A stretch of 64,000 bases of DNA from Deinococcus grandis. Lineage in GTDB: Bacteria; Deinococcota; Deinococci; Deinococcales; Deinococcaceae. Below the pieces are notes generated by a model, which did no database searches, was not told the origin of the DNA, and saw nothing but the letters and a program-made list of their open reading frames with translations. The stretch covers positions 877,501 through 941,500 of the forward strand of contig NZ_BCMS01000001.1 in NCBI RefSeq assembly GCF_001485435.1. The letters are read 5' to 3'. Below are positions 1-11,117 of the stretch, piece by piece. The stretch's first letter is position 1. Each line of letters starts with the position of its first letter. Position numbers and translations under genes: made by a program.

Positions 1-560
1 TCATATATCGGAAGATCGACGTATTTAGGCTCGCCAAAGAATTCAAGTGCTTTTTGTTGAGCGTATTGAGCTGAGATATTGATCAGGGAAATACCTAGCT
101 GAGCTGGACGCTGACTGATCCGTATAACATCTCCATTGCCTACGCGTATAACTTCGTACTGTAGGTCGTAGACATCCATTAGTAATGGCCAAACATCGTT
201 AAAGGGTTTATTGGTTAGAGAATAAACGACTGGTTTGGCGGGTAGCTCGGTGGGTTTCCCGATCGGTAGAGAGTAAGAACCAGATTGAGCCTGATTGCCC
301 TGTCCCTGAGCTGTACTGTTGCCACTGATATTTGCTCCGTCAATCAAAGGAAGGGCATCAACATTAAAGTTATAAATAACTTCGTAACCAGCTGAGCGCG
401 CCAGAGCTGAGAGGAGAACAGACAGAGGTCCTCTGAAAACACCAGTATTAATGGTCACTGGTGCAGTTGAGAGTGGTCGCGTTGATGGCGCGGGGGTGGT
501 CTGAGCGGCGGCCATGCTCACGGTGGCGGTCAGCAGCAGAGTAGCGAAGCGGTTAGTCAT
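1..560 (-). CDS. pilQ: Type IV pilus secretin PilQ, N-terminal part (runs off the window)
   Basis: PilQ forms the outer-membrane channel for type IV pili and, in this phylum, for DNA uptake. Only the first 186 codons are here. An N-terminal signal peptide (MTNRFATLLLTATVSMAAAQ) is followed by a proline/threonine-rich stretch and then a region resembling the periplasmic N0/AMIN-type part of secretins. The ATG at 560 lies two bases beyond the stop of the preceding pil gene, so it is the last visible gene of the operon. The first ~75 bases have normal high-GC codons. From about position 490 leftwards the gene switches to AT-rich codons, unlike the rest of the window. The assignment rests mainly on gene order and the signal peptide. 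Confidence 0.8.
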   Translation of the reverse strand, partial: MTNRFATLLLTATVSMAAAQTTPAPSTRPLSTAPVTINTGVFRGPLSVLLSALARSAGYEVIYNFNVDALPLIDGANISGNSTAQGQGNQAQSGSYSLPIGKPTELPAKPVVYSLTNKPFNDVWPLLMDVYDLQYEVIRVGNGDVIRISQRPAQLGISLINISAQYAQQKALEFFGEPKYVDLPIY

Positions 561-563
561 GGC

Positions 564-1679
564 TCACCTTTTATCCAGTTCGAGGGTCTTGGAGTCGTTG
601 CCGAGGCTGAGGGTCGCGCCGGTCGCCGTGACTTCCTTCACGGTGACCTGGCTGTCCGGCAGGGTCTGCCCGACGGCGACGACCACGTACCCGTCCTTGC
701 TGCGGAAGATCGCGGTGTTCACCGGGCCGAGCACCACGGCGTTGAACGCCATTTCCTGCGTCTGCACGAAGCTGTCCAGGGCCGACGTGGCCGACACGAC
801 CCCGCCGCCGCTGGCGACCTCGCTGATGACCTGCGGCGTGCCGGGCTGGGGGGTGCCGGTGGGCAGGGCCGCCGCGCCGCCCTGGCCGGCGCCCGGCGTG
901 GAGGCGGCCGGGACGCTGGCGGGCACGCGGGTGATGCCGGGCACGCTGACCCCGGCCACCGGGGGTTTGACCGGTGCGGGCGTGTCCGTCCCGGCGGGAG
1001 TCGTACCGGTGGGAGTTGTCCCGATGGCGACCGGGCCGCCCGAGGGGATCGGCGTCACGCCCGGCGTGCCGTCCGTGACGGGAATGGTCGGGACGGGCAG
1101 CGCGCCGCCCGTGTCGTTGCCACTGCTGGGCAGCGGGCTCAGGCCGACCGCGCCGGTCGAGGGGATCGGCGTGACCGTCGGCGCGCTGGCCACCGGGGCG
1201 CTCGCGCTGGGCGTGCTGGCCGGGGCGCTGGGCGCCGGGGCGGGCGTGCTGGGCTGCCCGTTGTCCTCGATGGCCAGGGGGCGGAAGGGGTTGTTGCCGG
1301 GGACGGCGGCCAGCGTACCGGCGGGGTTGATCCCGGCCGGGGTGGGGGGCGTGTCGGCCGGTTCCGGCTGGGTCGGGGTGCTTGCCGTGTCGCCGGTGGG
1401 GAAGGGCGGGATCACCTCGACGTCCACCTGACCGCCGGACTGCACGCCGCTGCCCTGACCGTCCTGCCCGGTGTTGCCGGACTGTTCGGGGGGCGTGACG
1501 GGCACGGTGTCGCCCGGCGTGACGGGCGTGCCGGTGGTGGTGCCGGGCGTGACGGCCGTGTCGTCCGGGGCGGCGCCACGGTTGGTCAGCACGTACCACA
1601 GGCCGATCGCGGCGACCAGCAGCAGCAGGCCCAGCAGCAGTTTCATTTCACGGGAGAGTTTGACGGGCGCGCGCGTCAC
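564..1679 (-). CDS. PilP/PilW-position pilus alignment protein
   Basis: Fourth gene of the pilus operon, at the place of PilP (PilW in Thermus), which links the inner-membrane PilMNO platform to the secretin. The product has one N-terminal membrane helix (around residues 12-27), a linker of about 250 residues made mostly of P, T, G, S and A, and a C-terminal beta domain with VGQTLPDSQVTVKEV and GATLSLGNDSKTLEL, the pattern of PilP/GspC homology regions. The GTG start at 1679 overlaps the pilO stop by four bases (GTGA). An ATG at 1646 is a possible alternative. The linker is longer than in classical PilP. Confidence 0.72.
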   Translation of the reverse strand: MTRAPVKLSREMKLLLGLLLLVAAIGLWYVLTNRGAAPDDTAVTPGTTTGTPVTPGDTVPVTPPEQSGNTGQDGQGSGVQSGGQVDVEVIPPFPTGDTASTPTQPEPADTPPTPAGINPAGTLAAVPGNNPFRPLAIEDNGQPSTPAPAPSAPASTPSASAPVASAPTVTPIPSTGAVGLSPLPSSGNDTGGALPVPTIPVTDGTPGVTPIPSGGPVAIGTTPTGTTPAGTDTPAPVKPPVAGVSVPGITRVPASVPAASTPGAGQGGAAALPTGTPQPGTPQVISEVASGGGVVSATSALDSFVQTQEMAFNAVVLGPVNTAIFRSKDGYVVVAVGQTLPDSQVTVKEVTATGATLSLGNDSKTLELDKR

Positions 1680-2326
1680 TGGGTGCCTCCTGCCGGGGCG
1701 GGCGCGGCCGGCGCGGCGTCCGGTGCCTGCGGGGTCGTGCCGGCGGCCGGCGCGCTGGCCTGCGCGGGCTCGAAGGTGTACACGGTCAGGGCCAGCGTGC
1801 CTTCCAGCGACGGGTCGAAGCTGTCGGCCTGCGGCAGCTGCAGCGAGACGTTGTTCACGTTCGTGAAGCGGCTCATGGTCTCCACCGAGCGCAGCAGCTG
1901 GAACAGCTGCCCGAAGGTGCCGGACACGTTCACGTTCAGGTTGATGGGCCGCACGCCGCCGGGCAGGTTGGTGGCGGTCGCGTTCGTCACGTTGAACGAG
2001 GACATGCTCGCCCCGGCGGCCGCGGCGTTCAGGCGGACCTCGTCGAGGATGCGGTAGTAGTTCGCGGTCTGAGGCAGCGCCGCGAGGAACTCGTCCTGCT
2101 GCACCTTCAGTTTCGCGACCTCCTCGCGCAGCGTCGGCAGTTGCGCCGCGTTGCTGCGCATGACCGCCACGCGCGCCTGCGCGGTGTCCAGGTCGCCCTG
2201 CAGCAGGCTGATCTCCTGCTGGCGTGCCTGGAAGCGCAGGGTGTACCACAGCGCGACGACCAGCAGGCACGCGGCCAGCACCACGAAGAAGAGGTTGCGG
2301 GGCGTGAGTTTAATCGACACGGCCAC
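1676..2326 (-). CDS. pilO: Type IV pilus inner-membrane protein PilO
   Basis: 216 residues. One membrane helix (about residues 12-28) is followed by a coiled-coil stretch (residues 30-75) and an alpha/beta periplasmic domain, the architecture of PilO, which pairs with PilN in the alignment complex. The tail is alanine/proline-rich. The start overlaps the end of pilN by 17 bases and the end overlaps the next gene by four, so translation is probably coupled. Call based on architecture plus operon position. Confidence 0.85.
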   Translation of the reverse strand: MAVSIKLTPRNLFFVVLAACLLVVALWYTLRFQARQQEISLLQGDLDTAQARVAVMRSNAAQLPTLREEVAKLKVQQDEFLAALPQTANYYRILDEVRLNAAAAGASMSSFNVTNATATNLPGGVRPINLNVNVSGTFGQLFQLLRSVETMSRFTNVNNVSLQLPQADSFDPSLEGTLALTVYTFEPAQASAPAAGTTPQAPDAAPAAPAPAGGTQ

Positions 2327-3005
2327 CCTCCGCGGAACTGACCGGCGCGCCCGGGGCGGGCGGCGCGGCGGGTGCGCCGTCAGCCGGTGTGGCGGGCGCG
2401 GCCGCGTCGCCCTTCACGAGCCCGACGGTCGCGTTGAAGGTGTACTGGCCGGTCTCGCCCTCGCTCTGCAGGCTGCGGAAGTTCACGCCGAAGTTCGGGT
2501 TGTTCTCGAAGGTCCGCAGGAAGTTCACGACCGCCTGCTGACTGCTTGCCGAGCCGCTCAGTTCGATTTCACGGGTCACGTTCTTGCCAGTGTACACACC
2601 GTTCTGCTGCTGAGATGCCAGCGCCGCGGCGTCCAGCGGGCGGATGGTCATGCTCTTGAGCGCCACGCCGCTGCCGCCGGGCAGCTGCGCCGTGAAGCTC
2701 GCCAGGTCGTTCGTCCAGTACGTCTTGGCGTCACGCAGCTGCACGGCGATCGCGGTGATCTGCGTCAGCTGCGTCTTCTCCTGCGTCAGCGCCTTGAATT
2801 CCCGGTCGGCGGGCGTCAGGGCGGCAATCTCGCCGTTCACGCTGTCGATGTCCTTTTTCAGGTTGCCGACGCGGGTGGCGGTGGCGACCTCGACACCCAC
2901 GAGGATCAGGGCGGTCAGGACCGCCAGGCCGACCGCGGCCGGCTGCCAGAGGGTCGGTTCGCTCTGCTTGCGGTACTGCTGCGGCAGCAGGTTGACTTCA
3001 ACCAC
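2310..3005 (-). CDS. pilN: Type IV pilus inner-membrane protein PilN
   Basis: 231 residues. The cytoplasmic tip carries the conserved NLLP motif (residues 5-8) that in this family docks into PilM. A membrane helix follows at about 24-45, then a coiled coil and a ferredoxin-like periplasmic domain that contacts PilO. The GTG start at 3005 overlaps the pilM stop by eight bases. The C-terminal 25 residues are proline/alanine-rich. Confidence 0.88.
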   Translation of the reverse strand: MVEVNLLPQQYRKQSEPTLWQPAAVGLAVLTALILVGVEVATATRVGNLKKDIDSVNGEIAALTPADREFKALTQEKTQLTQITAIAVQLRDAKTYWTNDLASFTAQLPGGSGVALKSMTIRPLDAAALASQQQNGVYTGKNVTREIELSGSASSQQAVVNFLRTFENNPNFGVNFRSLQSEGETGQYTFNATVGLVKGDAAAPATPADGAPAAPPAPGAPVSSAEGGRVD

Positions 3006-4176
3006 GCGTGGTCACCCCCCGCAGCGCCAGGCCCAGCGGCACGGTGAATTCCGGCGCGTTGGCCTGCAGGTACCCGGTGTCCACGTTCGCCTGATCGGTC
3101 TGCACGGTCAGCCAGGGACTGGCGACCTCCACGCGGAAGCCCAGCGCGTCGCTGATCGCGGCGGCCAGACCGCGCAGTTTCGCGCCGCCGCCCGCCAGGA
3201 ACGTCCGGTCGATGACCACGTCGCCGCTCTGCACGCGGTAGAACTCCAGGCTGCGGCGGATCTCGGTGATCAGGTCACCCAGGACCGGGCGCACGACCTC
3301 GAACACGCGCGCGGGCGAGTACTGCTCGCGGGCCATGTCGAAGTTCAGCAGGTCCTCCTCGTCCTCGGTGGGGGTCGTGGCGGTCGCGTAGCCCAGCTTG
3401 ACCTCCTCGGCGGCGCTGAAGTCCAGGTCGAAGGCCTTCTGCAGCGCGGTCGTGAAATCGTCGGCGGACACGTTGATGTTGCGGGCCATCAGCACGCGGT
3501 CGCCGCGCACGAGGTTGATGACCGAGCTGCTGGCGCCGATCTCCATGACGAGCGCGACCTCACCGGCCTCGGTGTAGTTGCTGCCGGTCAGGGTGCTCTT
3601 GGTGAGGTGCTCGCCGAGCAGGTTGCCGCGCAGGGCGCGCAGCGCCGCGAAGGACTTGAGGTCCACGATGCTGGGCTCCAGGCCCGCCAGGCGCAGCACC
3701 TCGACCTGCCGCGCGACCGCCTCGGTGGGCGCGGCGGCGATCACGACCTCCATCTGCCCGTCGTCCGGGACGTTGGCCGGGTCGTCGAGCAGGTCGAAGT
3801 CCAGGCTCACGTCGTCGATGGGGTAGGGGATGTAGCGTTCGGCCTCCCACTTGATGGCCTCCTGCAGGTCCTTGCGGTCCATCTTCGGGACCATGATGTT
3901 GCGGGTCACCGCCACCTGGTTCGGGACCGAGGTGACGGCGAACCGGTTCGTGATGCGGTGCTCGGCCAGCAGGTTCTTCAGTTCGGTCGCGACCGCCTGC
4001 GGTTCGACCACCAGTCCGTCGCGCATGCTGCCGATGGGCGTGGGCACCATCACGGCGTGCTGGAGGGACGGCGGTGAGCCGGGGCGCAGGGCCACGACCT
4101 TGATGGCACTCGTGCCAATCTCCACGCCCAGAGCGTTCGGGCGCGGACTGAGTAAGCGGTTCAGGAAACTCGACAT
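2998..4176 (-). CDS. pilM: Type IV pilus actin-like ATPase PilM
   Basis: 392 residues, the length usual for PilM. An actin-like fold is indicated by GVEIGTSAIKVVAL near the N-terminus (phosphate-1 loop), the central LVMEIGASSSVINLV and the C-terminal FLAGGGAKLRGL adenosine motif. PilM is cytoplasmic and binds the PilN tail. It is the first gene of the operon pilM-N-O-P/W-Q. A GGAGG Shine-Dalgarno lies just before the ATG, and a TAAAAT -10-like box lies at 4198-4203. Confidence 0.93.
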   Translation of the reverse strand: MSSFLNRLLSPRPNALGVEIGTSAIKVVALRPGSPPSLQHAVMVPTPIGSMRDGLVVEPQAVATELKNLLAEHRITNRFAVTSVPNQVAVTRNIMVPKMDRKDLQEAIKWEAERYIPYPIDDVSLDFDLLDDPANVPDDGQMEVVIAAAPTEAVARQVEVLRLAGLEPSIVDLKSFAALRALRGNLLGEHLTKSTLTGSNYTEAGEVALVMEIGASSSVINLVRGDRVLMARNINVSADDFTTALQKAFDLDFSAAEEVKLGYATATTPTEDEEDLLNFDMAREQYSPARVFEVVRPVLGDLITEIRRSLEFYRVQSGDVVIDRTFLAGGGAKLRGLAAAISDALGFRVEVASPWLTVQTDQANVDTGYLQANAPEFTVPLGLALRGVTTRG

Positions 4177-4197
4177 TCTCCCTCCAGGATCACGCGG

Positions 4198-4203
4198 ATT
4201 TTA
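4198..4203 (-). promoter_or_regulatory. Candidate -10 box of the pilM operon
   Basis: On the minus strand TAAAAT stands 21 bases before the pilM ATG and upstream of its GGAGG ribosome site. No convincing -35 box is visible. Confidence 0.4.
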
Positions 4204-4614
4204 GCATTCACTCATCTGGCGGCGGGAAGGCCGGAGCAGGCAGTGAGCGGACGACGCAGAAGACAACGGGCAAAGGGGCATGGGGACTCCATTCAACCAC
4301 CTCAGCACTCACCGAACCCTGACACCTGAAACGCCCGGCCAGCGGGAACGTTCCCTGACTCCGGTCACCTGCTGCGGCCTCCGCTGCCCGGCAGGCACGG
4401 CGCGCGCAGCCCGGTCACCCACCCCGAACATGAAGGCTTCTTGAACGGGGTGCCTTAGTACACCACAAGTCAGCCCCACGGTTCACGCAATTCCTCACGC
4501 CGACCCGCCCCCCGTGAGGGACCGGTATGAATCACGTGAGCAACCCCAGCCGCCCACCGCCACGCGAGCCCGCCCCGTGGTGGGCCCCCGTCACGGGCCG
4601 CTGTGGGCTCCCGC
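4204..4614. other. Non-coding gap between pilM and a lipoprotein gene
   Basis: About 410 bases without a credible gene: short frames here lack start signals and family features. The only structure seen is an inverted repeat, CCTCACG (4493-4499) and CGTGAGG (4513-4519). It lies just downstream of the lipoprotein gene in its direction of transcription and could be its terminator. Confidence 0.5.
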
Positions 4615-5355
4615 TCAGCGCGCCGCGAGATCCGGCCCGAACACCCGCACCTCGCCGGACGGGACGACCGTCACCAGCCACGCCCCCACCACCCCCAGCC
4701 GCCCCGGACCGTGCGGCACCCGCGCGCGCACCACGCCCGCCGCGTCCACCCGTTCGAGCGCCGTGCCGGTCAGGCGGTACGTGCCGGTCGCGGTGACCAC
4801 CTCGGGCTGCGCGCCGCCCGCCACGCCGTCCGGCCGGACGTTCAGCAGTGTGAACCCCGCCCCCGGCAGCACCCAGCCGTCCGCCACGCGCACCACCCGG
4901 CCGTCCTGCAGCACGTACTCCTGGCCGTCCCCGCCCGTCACGGCCGCCGACGGTTGACCCAGCACACCCGCCGCCGCCACCCCGGCGTACTCCACCGCGC
5001 TGCCGTTCTCGCGGTACACCCGCGCCCCGCTCATGACCGCCACCCGGCCCACGCTCACGCTGCGCGCCGCGCCGTCCAGCGTGACCACCGCGCCCAGCGA
5101 CGGCACGCCCGCCCACGCCTGCCCGGCGTTCCAGGCGACATCCACCACGCCCGGCAGCGCCGGACACACCGGCTCGAAGGCGGGTGCCCGCGCCACGCAC
5201 GCCCGCCCCCCGACCGTCCACGCCACCCCGGCGTCACTGAACGCCGCGCGCAGCGAACTGGCGGGCGAACCCGGCGCGGCGCCCGTCACCGCGGGCGCGC
5301 AGGCCCCAAGGACACCCGACAGCAGGACAGGCAGGGCGGCACTCAGCAGTCGCAT
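4615..5355 (-). CDS. Secreted lipoprotein, possible beta-propeller
   Basis: About 246 residues. A lipoprotein signal peptide (MRLLSAALPVLLSGVLGAC) ends in the lipobox LGAC, so the mature protein should be anchored by its first Cys. The rest is rich in short beta repeats such as VVDVAWNAGQAWAG and EYVLQDGRVVRVADG, suggesting a small propeller. No enzyme motif was recognised. The start at 5355 is preferred because CACAAT stands seven bases before it; an ATG three codons upstream (5364) is the alternative. Confidence 0.55.
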   Translation of the reverse strand: MRLLSAALPVLLSGVLGACAPAVTGAAPGSPASSLRAAFSDAGVAWTVGGRACVARAPAFEPVCPALPGVVDVAWNAGQAWAGVPSLGAVVTLDGAARSVSVGRVAVMSGARVYRENGSAVEYAGVAAAGVLGQPSAAVTGGDGQEYVLQDGRVVRVADGWVLPGAGFTLLNVRPDGVAGGAQPEVVTATGTYRLTGTALERVDAAGVVRARVPHGPGRLGVVGAWLVTVVPSGEVRVFGPDLAAR

Positions 5356-5362
5356 GCCCGCC

Positions 5363-5368
5363 ATTGTG
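5363..5368 (-). promoter_or_regulatory. Leaderless-type -10 box of the lipoprotein gene
   Basis: CACAAT on the minus strand, seven bases before the ATG at 5355. It is a one-base variant of the TANNNT box seen before many genes here. Confidence 0.4.
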
Positions 5369-5408
5369 CCCAGCCCCACCCTGAGGGGCATGAAGACCCC
5401 GGGAAAGG

Positions 5409-6731
<1,323 letters not shown>

Positions 6732-6737
6732 CCGGCC

Positions 6738-6743
6738 ATGCTA
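6738..6743 (-). promoter_or_regulatory. Leaderless-type -10 box of murF
   Basis: TAGCAT on the minus strand, six bases before the murF ATG at 6731. The spacing predicts a transcript starting at or near the start codon. Confidence 0.55.
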
Positions 6744-6794
6744 CCCCGCCGGTGCACCTGACCCCCCGCACACCAAAGCCCTCAGCGACATGAG

Positions 6795-6800
6795 TAGACT
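6795..6800 (+). promoter_or_regulatory. -10 box of the 5'-nucleotidase gene
   Basis: TAGACT eleven bases before the ATG at 6812, in the short divergent region shared with murF. It predicts a leader of only a few bases. Confidence 0.45.
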
Positions 6801-6811
6801 GTGCAGGTCAT

Positions 6812-8541
<1,730 letters not shown>

Positions 8542-8542
<1 letters not shown>

Positions 8543-8677
8543 TACGGACTCCGATTGAATGGGCTGCAAAGGCCATTCAATCCGAGCGGATGCGAGGAGG
8601 AGTAAAACGGGTTCCGGACGTGGAGCCGGCAATCCGGTGAAGTTCCGGATTGTTGGCGAAACAAACGGAACCCGTAT
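8542..8677. repeat. Structured intergenic repeat, copy A (SNR/MITE-like)
   Basis: 136 bp bounded by near-inverted ends ATACGGACTCCG and CGGAACCCGTAT. It contains hairpin 1 (GATTGAATGG 8553-8562 with CCATTCAATC 8573-8582), a GAGCGGA core (8584-8590), an outer stem (ACGGGTTCCG 8607-8616 with CGGAACCCGT 8666-8675) and an inner stem (CAATCCGG 8630-8637 with CCGGATTG 8645-8652). It shares order and core with copies at 21973, 41102 and 51274. It starts on the last base of the preceding stop codon. Confidence 0.8.
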
Positions 8678-8737
8678 GACCTGACGCCCCACCCCCGCCC
8701 GCTCCGGTCCACTCGCGCCGGGGCGGGCGTTCTGCTC

Positions 8738-8743
8738 TACCCT
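8738..8743 (+). promoter_or_regulatory. Leaderless-type -10 box of the acetamidase gene
   Basis: TACCCT exactly six bases before the ATG at 8750. Confidence 0.5.
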
Positions 8744-8749
8744 GATTCC

Positions 8750-9733
8750 ATGACCCGCCACCACCTGACCCTGGACGCCCTGCACACCGTCTGGGACAAC
8801 GGCCTGCCGCCCGCCCTGACCGTCGCCAGTGGGGACACCGTCACGCTGGACACCCTGGACGCCTCGGGTGGCGGCGTGGCCCGCCGCGTCGCGAGTGGCG
8901 AACTGAGCGCCCAAGGTGATCTGCGCGACCTGATCCTCGCGGACGCCCGCGACCCCCTGAGCGGCCCGCGCGGGCACCCGCTGACCGGCCCGCTGTTCGT
9001 GGACGGCGCGCAGCCCGGCGACGCCCTGCGCATCGAGATCCTGGACGTGCAGACCGCCGCGTGGGGCTGGACCGGCTGCCGCCCGGACGGCATCGGCCTC
9101 ATTGACGCCGCGCTGGCCGCCGAGGGCCTGCGCTCCCACACGCACCTGTGGGACCTGCGCGCCCGCACCCACGCCGACTTCCGCCCCGGCATCCGCGTGC
9201 CCCTCGCGCCGTTCCCCGGCGTGATCGGCGTCGCGCCCGCCGCGCCGGGCCCGCACCCCACCGCGCCGCCCCGGCACGTCGGCGGGAACATGGACGTCCG
9301 GCAGCTCGTGGCGGGCAGCACCCTGTGGCTGCCGGTGGAGGTCCCCGGCGCCCTCCTGTCTGCCGGGGACCTCCACGCCGCGCAGGGGGACGGCGAGGTC
9401 AGCGGCACCGGGATCGAGACGAACGGGCAACTGACCCTGCGGGTGCATGTCGAGAAGGACGCCGGGATCATCACCCCGGAATTCATCACGCCCACCAGCG
9501 GGGGCCAGAGTCGCCAGTGGCACGCCACCACCGGCCACCACCCCGACCTGATGGAAGCCGCCCGGATCGCCCTGCGCGCCCTGCTGCGCCGCCTGGAAGC
9601 GCGCGGCCTGAGCCTGGAAGATGCCTACGTCCTCGCCAGCGCCTGCGTGGACCTGAAGATCAGCCAGATCGTGGACGCCCCCCACTACACCGTCAGCGCG
9701 TTCCTACCGCTCGACATCTTCCGGGAGGCGTGA
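8750..9733 (+). CDS. Acetamidase/formamidase family protein
   Basis: 327 residues, the usual length for this family, which hydrolyses short aliphatic amides to ammonia and the acid. Family features: HxVWDNGLPP near the N-terminus, TGPLFVDGAQPGDALRIEIL, the HVGGNMDVRQL block, LHAAQGDGEVSGTGIET and CVDLKISQIVDAPH. The gene is convergent with an amidohydrolase gene that ends 13 bases away. Cytoplasmic; the amide substrate is unknown. Confidence 0.85.
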   Translation: MTRHHLTLDALHTVWDNGLPPALTVASGDTVTLDTLDASGGGVARRVASGELSAQGDLRDLILADARDPLSGPRGHPLTGPLFVDGAQPGDALRIEILDVQTAAWGWTGCRPDGIGLIDAALAAEGLRSHTHLWDLRARTHADFRPGIRVPLAPFPGVIGVAPAAPGPHPTAPPRHVGGNMDVRQLVAGSTLWLPVEVPGALLSAGDLHAAQGDGEVSGTGIETNGQLTLRVHVEKDAGIITPEFITPTSGGQSRQWHATTGHHPDLMEAARIALRALLRRLEARGLSLEDAYVLASACVDLKISQIVDAPHYTVSAFLPLDIFREA

Positions 9734-9746
9734 CGGGCCGGCGCCT

Positions 9747-11087
9747 TCACGCCTCCAACGCGCCGCTGAGGGCCGCCGGGGTGAGGGGCCGCCCGCCCTG
9801 CACCACCAGCCGGACGTCGCGGGTGGCGCGGATATCGGTCGTGGGATCGCCCGCCACGATCAGCAGGTCCGCCACCGCGCCGGGCTGCACGCGGCCCAGA
9901 TCGGGGCGGCCCAGGATATCCGCCGCAGTGCCTGTCGCGGCGTGCAAGGCCTGCGTGGGGGTGAGGCCCGCGCGCACCAGCCGTTCGAGTTCCGCGTGCA
10001 GGCTCCCGCCGGGCAGGGTGAACGCGCCCGCCGGGGTGTCGGTGCCCGCCCCGACCTGCCCGCCCAGCCGCGCGATCCGCACGGCGAGCTGCGCGGCCAG
10101 TCGCGCGTCCGCCTGTGCCAGTGAGCGGATGGGCCGGGTGCCCGCGTGCACGGCGTGCCACTGGGCGTCCAGGCTCTCCCGGACCGGCCCGCGTACACCC
10201 CACAGCGGCAGGTCACGCTGATCGGGCGGGGTGTCGGTCGCGAGCGGCTCGAACACGCTCAGGGTCGGCACGAGGGCCGTGCCCGCCTGCACGGTCAGCG
10301 CGGCCAGTTCATCCAGCAGCGCGGCTGGCAGTTCGCCCGCCGGGTCGAAGCCCGCGCGGGCGGCCGCCAGGGCGAACCCGCTGGCATGCTCGATGGACCG
10401 CACGCCCAGCGCCAGGGCCTGCCGGGCGTCCACCTGTGCCGCCCGGCCCCGCGTGGTGAGCATGCCTAGGTCGGTCATGACCGGCAGGTCCAGCCGGGCA
10501 GCGGCGCGCGTGGCCGCCGCGTAGACGTCCGGTGCCAGGGCCTCGTACAGCTTGAGGTGCGTCACGCCCTGATCCGCCAGCAACGCCACGGCGCGGTCCG
10601 CCTGCACGGGCGTGCGGACGATCAGCGCCCCGGCGCTGCGTTCCTGCCCGTCGCCCGGCTCGTGGACCGCGCCGTGCCCGAACTGGCGGAAGAAGGCGTC
10701 CGGGCCGTCCAGCAGCGGCCCCGAGGGCAGCACGCGCGGCGCGAGCCCCGCCGGGGTCAGCAGGGCCGCCACGGTCTCCAGCGAGTTGCAGGCGTCCCGA
10801 ACGGTCGTCACGCCCGCCGCCACGAACCACGGCAGGTACCCCGGCCGGGCGTGCACGTGCAGGTCGATCAGGCCCGGCAGGATCGTGCCGCCGGTCTGCA
10901 CGCTCACGGCGTCCTCCGGAACGGTCAGGTGCGCGGCGCGACCGACCGCCTCGATCCGCCCCGCGCGAGTGAGGACCGCGCCGTCGTCCAGCGGGGCGTC
11001 TGCCACGCCGGTCCACACGCGACCCCGCCACAGGACCGGCGTGGCCGGGGAGAGGTCGGGCAGCGTCGGCAGGGTGAAGGTGGGCAT
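9747..11087 (-). CDS. Metal-dependent amidohydrolase family protein
   Basis: 446 residues. The amidohydrolase fold is indicated by PGLIDLHVHARPG (metal HxH), LKLYEAL (position of the bridging lysine), an internal histidine (EHASGF) and the C-terminal GTDTPAGAF aspartate, followed by the small beta domain (PGAVADLLIVAGDPTTDI). The relatives are imidazolonepropionase/prolidase-like hydrolases. The substrate is not predictable from sequence. It is transcribed divergently from an HTH regulator with only 30 bases between the starts, so that regulator may control it. Confidence 0.8.
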   Translation of the reverse strand: MPTFTLPTLPDLSPATPVLWRGRVWTGVADAPLDDGAVLTRAGRIEAVGRAAHLTVPEDAVSVQTGGTILPGLIDLHVHARPGYLPWFVAAGVTTVRDACNSLETVAALLTPAGLAPRVLPSGPLLDGPDAFFRQFGHGAVHEPGDGQERSAGALIVRTPVQADRAVALLADQGVTHLKLYEALAPDVYAAATRAAARLDLPVMTDLGMLTTRGRAAQVDARQALALGVRSIEHASGFALAAARAGFDPAGELPAALLDELAALTVQAGTALVPTLSVFEPLATDTPPDQRDLPLWGVRGPVRESLDAQWHAVHAGTRPIRSLAQADARLAAQLAVRIARLGGQVGAGTDTPAGAFTLPGGSLHAELERLVRAGLTPTQALHAATGTAADILGRPDLGRVQPGAVADLLIVAGDPTTDIRATRDVRLVVQGGRPLTPAALSGALEA

Positions 11088-11104
11088 GGAGCCAGCTTCA
11101 CGGG

Positions 11105-11110
11105 TAGGCT
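11105..11110 (+). promoter_or_regulatory. Leaderless-type -10 box of the HTH regulator
   Basis: TAGGCT seven bases before the ATG at 11118. Read on the other strand the same bases (TAGCCT at 11104-11109) could serve the divergent amidohydrolase gene 16 bases from its start. Confidence 0.5.
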
Positions 11111-11117
11111 ACTCGCC

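Noticed and set aside
1679..2270. Longer version of the PilP-position protein starting at 2270
   Set aside because: The added 197 residues are arginine/alanine-rich out-of-frame translation of pilO. The GTG at 1679 coupled to the pilO stop fits the operon.
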